Source: Thermoplasmata archaeon
Lineage (GTDB): Archaea; Thermoplasmatota; Thermoplasmata; Thermoplasmatales; Thermoplasmataceae
Assembly: GCA_021806345.1 (NCBI GenBank)
Contig: JAJZXP010000315.1
Location: forward strand, 1-6,142
Direction of reading: 5' to 3'
DNA length: 6,142 nucleotides
The position numbers were made by a program, and so were the translations under genes. Shown piece after piece: positions 1-4,456 of this stretch (position 1 is its first letter; each line of letters opens with the position of its first letter). The notes under the pieces are model-generated. The model was given only the letters and a program-made list of their open reading frames with translations. It had not been told where the DNA came from and ran no database searches.

Positions 1-95
1 TTTCTTTGCCAGAGATTCATAGTCTGCCAGAGTAGAAAACCCGGGCTTTCGTCAGGTTTCTCAAATTTTGTAGGGATCTTATTTGGTGATGGCAT
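1..95 (-). CDS. MarR-family transcriptional regulator, N-terminal fragment cut by the window edge
   Basis: Thirty-one codons read leftward from an ATG at 95-93 and stay open to base 1. The residues include ESPGFLLCQTMNLWQR, which resembles the first helix of archaeal MarR/winged-helix regulators (typically 'SPGFLLWQ..NLWQR'). The DNA-binding helices would lie outside the window, so the family call rests on this N-terminus alone. The start is supported by a GAGGT Shine-Dalgarno sequence on the minus strand at 108-104, eight bases before the ATG. The gene begins 11 bases after the stop of the SRPBCC gene and is very likely co-transcribed with it. By analogy with other MarR pairs it may regulate its own operon. 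The order (small ligand-binding or enzyme protein first, MarR second) is the same as in the VOC-MarR operon at 4079-4893. Confidence 0.72.
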   Translation of the reverse strand, partial: MPSPNKIPTKFEKPDESPGFLLWQTMNLWQR

Positions 96-106
96 AAGCT
101 TGAACC

Positions 107-556
107 TCACTGTAATTTGCATATTTTTTCAATGAAAACAGCCATTCTTGCAACATTCTCCATTGTTTTAGGCATTCCAGAAGATATACCATTTCCTATC
201 TCCTTCTCCATCTCCTCTTTATCAGGACAGTTAACTTTTATATGGTTGGTGAGCCGAGTCTTTCCATCTGGCAAACTTGAAAAAGTGTGAATAAACTCTA
301 TGTTTGCTCCCAAATTATCAATTACAGTTTCATCAGAGAAACCCTTATCTGGGTCGGCAAGAGTAATCTTATAGCTTAATAATTCCTGTCCTTCGGGCTT
401 GATTTTCCCATGAACTCCTTTTTTGAATTCTCCTTCAAGGGATACACTTTCAATTCCATGATCCCATATTATCCAGGATTCTACTCTGCTATAAAGCTCC
501 CATATTATCTGTTTCTTTGCGCTGGTTACGATACTGTGTTCAAATTCCCAGGCCAT
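107..556 (-). CDS. SRPBCC (START/polyketide-cyclase-like) family protein
   Basis: This 149-residue protein starts MAWEFEHSIVTSAKKQIIWELYSRVESWIIWDHGIESV. That is the classic opening of the SRPBCC helix-grip fold: a first beta strand, then a helix ending in 'W..WD..I'. A later stretch (GANIEFIHTFSSLPDGKTRLTNHI) matches the antiparallel strands. Members bind hydrophobic ligands in a cytoplasmic cavity; some are cyclases or hydrolases and many have no known activity, so no substrate is claimed. An ATG ten codons upstream (586) is in frame but lies inside the TATA-like element, and its extra residues do not fit the family, so I prefer 556. The gene is first in a two-gene operon with the partial MarR regulator. 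Its promoter carries a 12-bp palindrome that could be that regulator's operator. Confidence 0.75.
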   Translation of the reverse strand: MAWEFEHSIVTSAKKQIIWELYSRVESWIIWDHGIESVSLEGEFKKGVHGKIKPEGQELLSYKITLADPDKGFSDETVIDNLGANIEFIHTFSSLPDGKTRLTNHIKVNCPDKEEMEKEIGNGISSGMPKTMENVARMAVFIEKICKLQ

Positions 557-576
557 TATACCACAATAACCATATA

Positions 577-594
577 ATATGCGCATATATAATA
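577..594 (-). promoter_or_regulatory. Promoter of the SRPBCC-MarR operon with overlapping palindrome
   Basis: On the minus strand TATTATATAT (594-585) is a good archaeal TATA box centred about 33 bases before the ATG at 556, predicting a leader of only a few bases. The perfect palindrome ATATGCGCATAT (577-588) overlaps its downstream half. MarR proteins bind palindromes as dimers and repress by covering promoters, so this is a candidate autoregulatory operator. That role is inferred from position. Confidence 0.5.
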
Positions 595-642
595 AGTGCG
601 CTTATGTTTTGAGATCCTATTTGCTACAAGAAAACTATACGA

Positions 643-675
643 GTAAACCTTTCACATGACCCTAACTGGTCCATT
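643..675 (+). repeat. Dispersed intergenic repeat, copy 1 (most degenerate)
   Basis: The core CTAACTGGTCCATT (662-675) matches the shared CCGACYGGTCYATT at nearly all positions. The AT-rich left part is recognisable but weaker than in the other copies. It lies between the end of the first toxin gene and the promoter of the SRPBCC operon, and is oriented like the other four copies although both neighbouring genes point left. Confidence 0.6.
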
Positions 676-696
676 CTAACCGTAATTGACTTTCAT

Positions 697-712
697 AATA
701 AAAAACGCGACC
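697..712 (-). terminator. Possible U-rich terminator of the minus-strand toxin-antitoxin pair
   Basis: About 24 bases after the toxin stop, the minus strand reads GTCGCGTTTTTTATTAT. Archaeal RNA polymerase commonly terminates at such T runs without needing a hairpin. The assignment rests on position and composition only. Confidence 0.4.
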
Positions 713-728
713 TAGGAAATGAAGTTGG

Positions 729-983
729 TCACTTGTAGACGTTCTTTCTATGACCCAGTGATCTGACAACTATCACTCTTCTATTCTCATCTATGTCCAC
801 GATCACTCTGTAATCCCCGACTCGCAACTTGTACTCAACCCTCCCTACTAACCTCACAAAGAACCTGTGTGGATTGCTTCTCGCGCTTTCTATTTTCCGG
901 ATAATCCTTTTGGCTACAGGAACGTCTAGGCCCCGAAGCTGGAAAAGGGATTCCTCTGAATATTCAACCTCAAAGTCTGTCAC
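729..983 (-). CDS. RelE/ParE-superfamily toxin
   Basis: This is an 84-residue RelE-fold protein. The N-terminal strand (FEVEYSEESLFQLRGL) is followed by a basic helix (about residues 20-38), then a strand pair with the signature LRVGDYRVI (53-61). It ends VRSLGHRKNVYK, with H78, R79 and Y83 in the 'GHR..VY' tail typical of archaeal RelE toxins. RelE proteins act in the ribosomal A site and cleave mRNA, using basic residues and a C-terminal aromatic residue; those residues are present here, so the toxin looks intact. The start codon is GTG, overlapping the antitoxin stop in a GTGA tetranucleotide, which implies translational coupling. The antitoxin is therefore made first, the usual order for RelBE-type pairs. 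ParE-type gyrase poisoning is the alternative for this superfamily, but the tail favours RelE. Confidence 0.85.
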   Translation of the reverse strand: MTDFEVEYSEESLFQLRGLDVPVAKRIIRKIESARSNPHRFFVRLVGRVEYKLRVGDYRVIVDIDENRRVIVVRSLGHRKNVYK

Positions 984-1222
984 TGGATTCCCAACTGTTT
1001 CTTGACTTCTTCCGTGGTGTGGGTCTTCTTCTCCTTCACATCTAGGAGCCCTCTAAGTAGAGAAGCCCTGAAATCCTCAGTGTAAACTCCCTCCTCATCG
1101 CCCTCAGGAATTAGTGACATGAGTGCATTCAGCAACTCATCGTATGTCATTCTTTTGTGCGCTCTTAGTCCATTCAATTTCTCTCTTGTAGATCGGCTAA
1201 TTTGTATAGTTGTGTAATCCAT
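980..1222 (-). CDS. Ribbon-helix-helix antitoxin (VapB/RelB-like)
   Basis: This 80-residue protein opens MDYTTIQISRSTREKLNGLRAHKRMTYDELLNALMSLI. The beta strand (TTIQIS), a first helix (STREKLNGL) and a second helix beginning TYDELLNAL form the ribbon-helix-helix DNA-binding fold of many archaeal antitoxins. The acidic, then basic C-terminal half would wrap the toxin. I start it at 1222, not at the in-frame ATG at 1312. The ribbon strand begins exactly here, a TATA-like GGTTATAC lies 23-30 bases upstream, and the 30 extra residues have no family resemblance. It overlaps the toxin by four bases. It resembles the antitoxin at 1511 over about 35 residues (TTIQ.S..TREKL..L....TYDE...NL), so the two modules are paralogous at least in the DNA-binding half. 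Confidence 0.82.
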   Translation of the reverse strand: MDYTTIQISRSTREKLNGLRAHKRMTYDELLNALMSLIPEGDEEGVYTEDFRASLLRGLLDVKEKKTHTTEEVKKQLGIQ

Positions 1223-1232
1223 GTATATCCAT

Positions 1233-1251
1233 TGTATAACTGATGTATAAC
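1233..1251 (-). promoter_or_regulatory. Promoter/operator of the minus-strand toxin-antitoxin pair: direct repeat GTTATACA
   Basis: On the minus strand GTTATACA occurs twice (1251-1244 and 1240-1233), 11 bases apart, about one helical turn. The upstream copy is in TATA-box position relative to the ATG at 1222, so transcripts would start at or near the ATG. Ribbon-helix-helix antitoxins usually bind such short tandem sites and repress their own promoter. The same octamer occurs at 1459 upstream of the second antitoxin. Confidence 0.5.
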
Positions 1252-1295
1252 CACAATATAATCTTTGTCTTTCAGCCCATTTAGACCTGGGTGTC

Positions 1296-1310
1296 GAGTA
1301 ATGTTTACTC
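1296..1310. repeat. Short inverted repeat GAGTAA-TGT-TTACTC
   Basis: A perfect 6-bp inverted repeat with a three-base centre lies in the gap between the divergent toxin-antitoxin modules. It is too short and too far from either start to be a terminator. It may be a protein-binding site or chance. GAGTAATG recurs at 1474-1481 close to the second antitoxin promoter. Confidence 0.35.
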
Positions 1311-1362
1311 ATTGTGAGATAATGGAGAGTTTCCTATTTTTCAAGTACAGCAAAAGTATTCA

Positions 1363-1396
1363 CTTAATATTTTAAGCGAATACCGACTGGTCTATT
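1363..1396 (+). repeat. Dispersed intergenic repeat, copy 2
   Basis: The copy reads CTTAATATTTTAAGCGAA and then TACCGACTGGTCTATT, matching the consensus of a TTAA-rich left part and a CCGACYGGTCYATT core. It lies between the start regions of two divergently transcribed toxin-antitoxin operons. It is therefore downstream of no gene and cannot be a terminator. The preceding GTATTCACTTAA is shared exactly with copy 3. Confidence 0.75.
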
Positions 1397-1458
1397 TTGC
1401 CGTCAATTTCTAAATCTTCAGAATAAATCCTTTGTGATAGGTCTGAGTGTAATTATAT

Positions 1459-1499
1459 GTTATACATGGTCCTGAGTAATGGTTATATATGACTATAAC
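1459..1499 (+). promoter_or_regulatory. Promoter/operator of the plus-strand toxin-antitoxin pair
   Basis: GGTTATATATG (1481-1491) is a TATA-like element centred about 24 bases before the ATG at 1511, predicting a leaderless mRNA. The inverted repeat GTTATA (1482-1487) and TATAAC (1494-1499) surrounds it and is well placed for autorepression by the antitoxin dimer. GTTATACATGG at 1459-1469 contains the octamer that is repeated in the other module's promoter, which suggests that the two antitoxins may recognise related sites. Confidence 0.5.
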
Positions 1500-1510
1500 A
1501 TTTATGTACT

Positions 1511-1696
1511 ATGAACCAGACTACCATACAGGTTTCTAAAGAGACGAGGGAGAAACTCAAGAAACTTGGAAGGAAGGGCCAGACCTACGATGAAGTTATA
1601 GAAAACCTCCTAGAAATCAGTAAAAAAGCAATGTTCTTCAACGAACTTGACAGAATAGCTGACACAGAGGAGTTCATCCCTCTTGACAAGCTATAG
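1511..1696 (+). CDS. Ribbon-helix-helix antitoxin (VapB/RelB-like)
   Basis: This 61-residue protein starts MNQTTIQVSKETREKLKKLG. A ribbon strand (residues 3-8) is followed by helix 1 (about 9-19) and helix 2 starting TYDEVIENLLE, so it is a ribbon-helix-helix repressor in miniature. The short acidic tail (ELDRIADTEEFIPLDKL) is the likely toxin-binding segment. The ATG at 1511 follows a TATA-like box at the spacing expected for a leaderless transcript. Its last 14 bases overlap the toxin gene. It has the same N-terminal pattern as the antitoxin ending at 980 but a shorter, different tail, as expected when two related antitoxins have become specific for different toxins. Confidence 0.85.
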   Translation: MNQTTIQVSKETREKLKKLGRKGQTYDEVIENLLEISKKAMFFNELDRIADTEEFIPLDKL

Positions 1697-1961
1697 TGTC
1701 CTTGTCTCAACCACTGCCTCCAAGGAATTCAGAGCCTTACAAAAGAAGGAGCAAGATAGAATAAGGGAGAAGTTGAACGAGCTCGCGGAAAATCCCACGA
1801 ACAACTCCAACAGGCTCGATACCAAGAAACTTTCTGGGACTGAACACGAATATTTCAGGCTGAGAATTGGGGAATACCGTGTTATATATTACCTACAGGA
1901 GAAAGCAATTAGGGTTGTAAGAATTGCAATACGCTCTGATGCGTACTCATGGCTCGATTAA
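1683..1961 (+). CDS. RelE-family toxin with altered C-terminal catalytic motif
   Basis: This 92-residue RelE-fold protein has the signature LRIGEYRVIYYL at 60-71, after a helix-rich N-terminal half (ASKEFRALQKKEQDRIREKL) and a variable strand region (RLDTKKLSG). The tail is VVRIAIRSDAYSWLD. R84 and Y88 align with the 'GHR..VY' motif of the toxin ending at 729, but the histidine position holds I83. Basic residues and a C-terminal aromatic residue matter for RelE mRNA cleavage, so activity may be retained, weakened or changed. The start is a TTG at 1683 inside the antitoxin's last codons. A GAGGAG Shine-Dalgarno sequence at 1667-1672 supports it, and there is no ATG or GTG alternative before the first beta strand. 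Co-expression with the antitoxin is clear from the overlap. Confidence 0.82.
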   Translation: MTSYSVLVSTTASKEFRALQKKEQDRIREKLNELAENPTNNSNRLDTKKLSGTEHEYFRLRIGEYRVIYYLQEKAIRVVRIAIRSDAYSWLD

Positions 1962-1993
1962 ATTTAGAAAGATATGGTTATGATTTGTATTCA

Positions 1994-2027
1994 CTTAAAA
2001 CACTAAGGAAAGCCCGACCGGTCCATT
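1994..2027 (+). repeat. Dispersed intergenic repeat, copy 3
   Basis: The left part is CTTAAAACACTAAGGAAAGC and the core is CCGACCGGTCCATT, with the fully palindromic GACCGGTC at 2016-2023. It lies 32 bases after the second toxin stop and upstream of the AbiE-like operon. It shares GTATTCACTTAA with copy 2 at its left edge. Confidence 0.78.
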
Positions 2028-2028
2028 G

Positions 2029-2051
2029 GTTTTTATTCTTTGATTTTTTTT
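2029..2051 (+). terminator. Probable U-rich terminator after the second toxin
   Basis: Two thymine runs follow each other (TTTTTATTCTTT and then eight T at 2044-2051) in the sense direction of the toxin operon, directly after repeat copy 3. This fits archaeal intrinsic termination on T-rich tracts. The last T run touches the first operator of the next operon. Confidence 0.5.
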
Positions 2052-2126
2052 ATCACTGATAGCGTATTTATGATATCTGTGTTAACAGATAGTTATCAGT
2101 GATACATTAATAAAGTATCACTGAAT
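2051..2126 (+). promoter_or_regulatory. Operator field of the AbiE-like operon: three TATCANTGATA palindromes plus an inner inverted repeat
   Basis: TATCACTGATA (2051-2061), TATCAGTGATA (2094-2104) and TATCACTGAAT (2116-2126) are two perfect copies and one near-perfect copy of an 11-bp palindrome, TATCA-N-TGATA. Their centres are 43 and 22 bases apart, close to four and two helical turns, so proteins bound there would face the same side. Between the first two lies another perfect inverted repeat, TATCTGT-GTTA-ACAGATA (2074-2091). TATA-like stretches are interleaved (near 2094 and 2106-2113). AbiEi antitoxins are known to repress their own operon through inverted repeats, so the winged-helix protein encoded just downstream is the likely ligand. 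The outer 11-bp arms could also pair as a hairpin. Confidence 0.6.
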
Positions 2127-2206
2127 ATGGATACACGATAAATGAAGATTTAGAGCCAATTTATCAGTATATAATTGAGAAACTCCAGATTTCTCCCGAT
2201 GAAAAA
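2127..2206 (+). other. Out-of-frame 5' coding extension of the AbiEi-like gene
   Basis: From 2138 the reading frame of the downstream gene is already open and encodes INEDLEPIYQYIIEKLQISP, a plausible amphipathic helix that would precede the nuclease-like domain. No ATG, GTG or TTG starts it in frame. An ATG at 2127, immediately after the third operator, is in another frame and stops after four codons (ATG GAT ACA CGA TAA). Removing one AC from the ACAC at 2133-2136 would join that ATG to the open frame, giving a 346-residue protein. The gene may thus be broken by a two-base insertion, subject to sequence error, or begun at an unusual start codon. Confidence 0.55.
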
Positions 2207-3169
2207 ATGGAATGGTCGTATCCAATATCTGTTGGAGAAAGGGAAATACTGATAGATATGGCGATCGAGTCCATAGACACTATGACGCTTGTTGAAATCA
2301 AGCCTAGAATAAATGAAGACACAATATACAGAATATATGCCGTTTCGCATTTAATAAATAAACAAGTATTAGGCAGGAAGAAGATGAGGCTAGTTTGTGT
2401 TGGAAAATCACTGAAGTACAGCACTCAAGAACTTGCCAAAAGACTTGGTGTAGAGACCTTGCTTATTCCTCCAAAATTGTATCAGTACTTGTCACCGAGG
2501 GTAACCGCGTCTAATTTGAACGCTCTTGCTGAACACTTTAAACTGAGCCGGTCAAGACTTACTTCCGAAAAGGCATGGAAAATCGTCTGTTGCTTACTGA
2601 CTGACAAGCCACCAAACATTCTTGCTGTTTCTAAGAAAACCGGCGTTTCATATGGCTGGACAAACAATATAATTCATAAACTTGAAGACTCTGGAATAAT
2701 AAATGGAGATTACGGTTTAAGAATCAAAGACATAGATAAGCTTTTCAATGTAGTCTCGTGGGAAAGACCCTTGGAGGGCCTGCTCGTTGAGACTATAAAC
2801 ACAAATTTCGGTACCGCGACCCAGTGTATAAATGAAGTCGCACTCAATCTCAACAAGCTTGGAATAGATTATGCTTTCACGGCCCATTCATCTGCCGTTT
2901 CATATGGTTCAACCATAATGAGAGAAGATACCGCATACATCTACCTCTCAAAACCATCCGACAGAGAAGCTATCAGGTCCCTCTCTGAAAGGGGAGCGGG
3001 CGGATGTCGCTTGAAGGTATACGTACCCGAAAGAGACATCATGAAGTCTTCCACCATGTTTAATGGTTTTCGGATTGTTGATGTGTGCCAGAATATACTG
3101 GACCTTGCAGGTTTAGGTACGGACGGGCGGACCGCCGCAAAAGATCTGGTGAATAAGATTGGTAAATGA
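2207..3169 (+). CDS. AbiEi-like antitoxin/regulator with N-terminal PD-(D/E)xK nuclease-like domain
   Basis: From the first in-frame ATG this is 320 residues; upstream coding-like sequence suggests the native protein is about 26 residues longer. Three regions can be seen. Residues 11-95 have the layout of a PD-(D/E)xK fold: ILIDMAIES with D17, then LVEIKPR with E30 and K32, a helix (YRIYAVSHLINK), a strand (MRLVCVG) and a helix-strand end (AKRLGVETLLIP). Residues about 121-175 look like a winged helix (ILAVSKKTGVSYGWTNNIIHKLEDSGII). The C-terminal part (about 190-320), with AFTAHSSAVSYG and a final FRIVDVCQNILDLAGLGTDG segment, resembles AbiEi C-terminal domains ('sp.Q.ylDL...gr..eAa..l'). 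It overlaps the downstream nucleotidyltransferase by 11 bases, in the antitoxin-then-toxin order of AbiE. The nuclease-like part is not usual for AbiEi. Whether it cuts DNA is unknown, and it could be a degenerate binding domain. Confidence 0.68.
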   Translation: MEWSYPISVGEREILIDMAIESIDTMTLVEIKPRINEDTIYRIYAVSHLINKQVLGRKKMRLVCVGKSLKYSTQELAKRLGVETLLIPPKLYQYLSPRVTASNLNALAEHFKLSRSRLTSEKAWKIVCCLLTDKPPNILAVSKKTGVSYGWTNNIIHKLEDSGIINGDYGLRIKDIDKLFNVVSWERPLEGLLVETINTNFGTATQCINEVALNLNKLGIDYAFTAHSSAVSYGSTIMREDTAYIYLSKPSDREAIRSLSERGAGGCRLKVYVPERDIMKSSTMFNGFRIVDVCQNILDLAGLGTDGRTAAKDLVNKIGK

Positions 3170-3905
3170 AGAAGGTGGAGAACCCACTCTGGCTCTGGAT
3201 TCATATAAAGAACTTAGGTACATTTTCAATTGGAGCATCGCTAACAGAAATTACAGGCCAGGCGATATTGTTCTCATAGGCGGATGGGCAGTCCATTCAT
3301 TTAATCCTTGGAAATATTCACTAGATATCGATTTAATTGCAACTGATCGTTTCAAAAAGTCGTTACAAAGTCACCTATACTCAACCAGAAAATATAGTAG
3401 AGAAAGGAACGGTGCAGGAAATACGTTATTTCTAAAAAGTTTGGACACTGGAAACATTTATCTTGACTTTCTACCAAAAAAAGACAAATTCCATGGAACA
3501 GGAATAACACTCAATTTGTTAAAAATAGATTACGGAACTACTACCAAAAATATTTCATATTCCTTCGGGGCTGAGTTTCAGGTCATTGTCCCCGAGATCT
3601 CAATGCTCTTCTTGCTAAAATTAAAAGCAGCATGGGACCGATACTATGAGTTATCGCATGCAACCGTACAGGACAAAGATCATTTGAATGACAAATTTAC
3701 CAAGGATTGTGGTGACATTGTTGCGTTGCTTCAGAGCGATGAATTTCAATTTGCAAGATTTGATTGGTTGTCAACTTTAATTTCTGAATTTGATTTCTTA
3801 GAAGGTTTTCTGAAACAGGGAATTATAGAAGCTAATTCAACATTTGATCATGTTTCTCGTAATGAAGGAAAAGCGCTCGTTAGAAAGCTATTATCTCTCA
3901 TTTGA
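3159..3905 (+). CDS. AbiEii-like nucleotidyltransferase toxin
   Basis: This 248-residue protein belongs to the polymerase-beta-type nucleotidyltransferase superfamily. It has the glycine motif IGGWAVHSF (40-48), the paired aspartates SLDIDLIA (D56, D58) and a third acidic strand NIYLDFLP (D103). Further on are LLKLKAAWDR (152-161) and TKDCGDIVALL (181-191), similar to the helical KL..A..R and KD..D motifs of AbiEii/MNT toxins. Such toxins transfer nucleotides to tRNA or other targets and are countered by the AbiEi partner (type IV toxin-antitoxin); the target here cannot be read from the sequence. The start is TTG at 3159: a GGTGA Shine-Dalgarno sequence at 3148-3152 lies six bases upstream, and there is no ATG or GTG in the next 28 codons. 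The 11-base overlap with the AbiEi-like gene indicates coupled translation. All catalytic motifs appear intact. Confidence 0.8.
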   Translation: MVNEEGGEPTLALDSYKELRYIFNWSIANRNYRPGDIVLIGGWAVHSFNPWKYSLDIDLIATDRFKKSLQSHLYSTRKYSRERNGAGNTLFLKSLDTGNIYLDFLPKKDKFHGTGITLNLLKIDYGTTTKNISYSFGAEFQVIVPEISMLFLLKLKAAWDRYYELSHATVQDKDHLNDKFTKDCGDIVALLQSDEFQFARFDWLSTLISEFDFLEGFLKQGIIEANSTFDHVSRNEGKALVRKLLSLI

Positions 3906-3960
3906 TGAAACACTGAATTGAATGGAAATAAGGGTTTTGAGAGAGATCCAAGACTGCTCC

Positions 3961-3993
3961 CTTAAACTTTAATCAAATCCCGACCGGTCCATA
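3961..3993 (+). repeat. Dispersed intergenic repeat, copy 4
   Basis: The copy is CTTAAACTTTAATCAAAT followed by CCCGACCGGTCCATA; the palindrome GACCGGTC is at 3982-3989. It shares AACTTTAATCAAA exactly with copy 5, some 1850 bases away. It lies 56 bases after the nucleotidyltransferase stop and upstream of the VOC-MarR-glycosylase operon. Confidence 0.8.
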
Positions 3994-4018
3994 ATATCTT
4001 TTAGTTTGGAGTCCGGTA

Positions 4019-4074
4019 CTTATACAAGACCACAAGATTTTTAGATATAGTCAGTATAACTGATTATCAGGTGA
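4019..4074 (+). promoter_or_regulatory. Promoter, candidate MarR operator and Shine-Dalgarno of the VOC operon
   Basis: CTTATAC (4019-4025) is a TATA-like element predicting a transcript start near 4048-4052. TAGTCAGT-ATA-ACTGATTA (4048-4066) is an inverted repeat with 8-bp arms and one mismatch, of the size MarR dimers bind, and it would cover the transcription start. A GGTGA Shine-Dalgarno sequence at 4070-4074 follows. I infer autoregulation by the operon's own MarR protein. A second TATA-like stretch (TTTTTAGATATAG, near 4040-4050) is an alternative. Confidence 0.5.
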
Positions 4075-4078
4075 ACTG

Positions 4079-4456
4079 ATGACTATGAATGAAAGTTATA
4101 TAACAGGCCCGGATTTTGTGGCTCTACAGGTTAATGACATTGAAGCCTCAAGAAAATTCTGGACAGAAACTGTAGGCCTAAAGCAATTACCGAAAGCACC
4201 TCCAGGTGCAGTCCTTTTCGACACAAAACCGATACAATTTGCCATTAGAACTCCCTTGGTAGATCTCAAGGCGGTAAATCATCTGGGATGGGGGATTGCT
4301 TTATGGATGCACGCGGATAACGTGGAAGCGCTATACGATAGCCTTATAAAAAAGAAAGTAGTAATACTTCGGAAACTTGAATCAGGGGCTTTTGGCAAAC
4401 AATTTACGTTTTCTGACATCGATGGATATTACATAACTGTACACGGAGACAAATGA
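4079..4456 (+). CDS. VOC-superfamily protein (glyoxalase/bleomycin-resistance fold)
   Basis: This 125-residue protein has the single-domain vicinal oxygen chelate pattern. PDFVALQVNDIEASRKFWTETVGLK (11-35) is the first beta-strand/helix/'GL' unit, and HLGWGIALWMHADNVEALYDSLIKKKV (68-94) starts the second beta-alpha-beta-beta-beta unit, ending FSDIDGYYITVHG (111-123). Members include glyoxalase I, dioxygenases and drug-binding resistance proteins. The usual metal-binding glutamate of the final 'DPDGN..E' strand is replaced (position T120). A metal-free binding role of the bleomycin-resistance kind is therefore as likely as catalysis, and no substrate is assigned. Two ATGs compete. The one at 4085 (third codon) lies ten bases after GGTGA and may be the true start; the one at 4079 is only four bases away. 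The stop overlaps the MarR gene in an ATGA. Confidence 0.8.
   Translation: MTMNESYITGPDFVALQVNDIEASRKFWTETVGLKQLPKAPPGAVLFDTKPIQFAIRTPLVDLKAVNHLGWGIALWMHADNVEALYDSLIKKKVVILRKLESGAFGKQFTFSDIDGYYITVHGDK

Noticed and set aside
1223..1312. A 30-residue N-terminal extension of the first antitoxin from an ATG at 1312
   Set aside because: The ribbon strand starts at 1222 behind a TATA-like element at leaderless spacing; the extension covers the promoter repeats and resembles no family.
643..2027. Reading the repeats as transcription terminators
   Set aside because: Copy 2 is between divergent gene starts, and copy 1 has the plus-strand orientation behind a minus-strand gene; the core is not followed consistently by a T run.
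2150..2424. Minus-strand open frames opposite the AbiEi-like gene start, with hydrophobic residues resembling a membrane protein
   Set aside because: They lie antisense to a well-supported coding frame and have no promoter or family signature; the hydrophobicity comes from AT-rich codons read in reverse.
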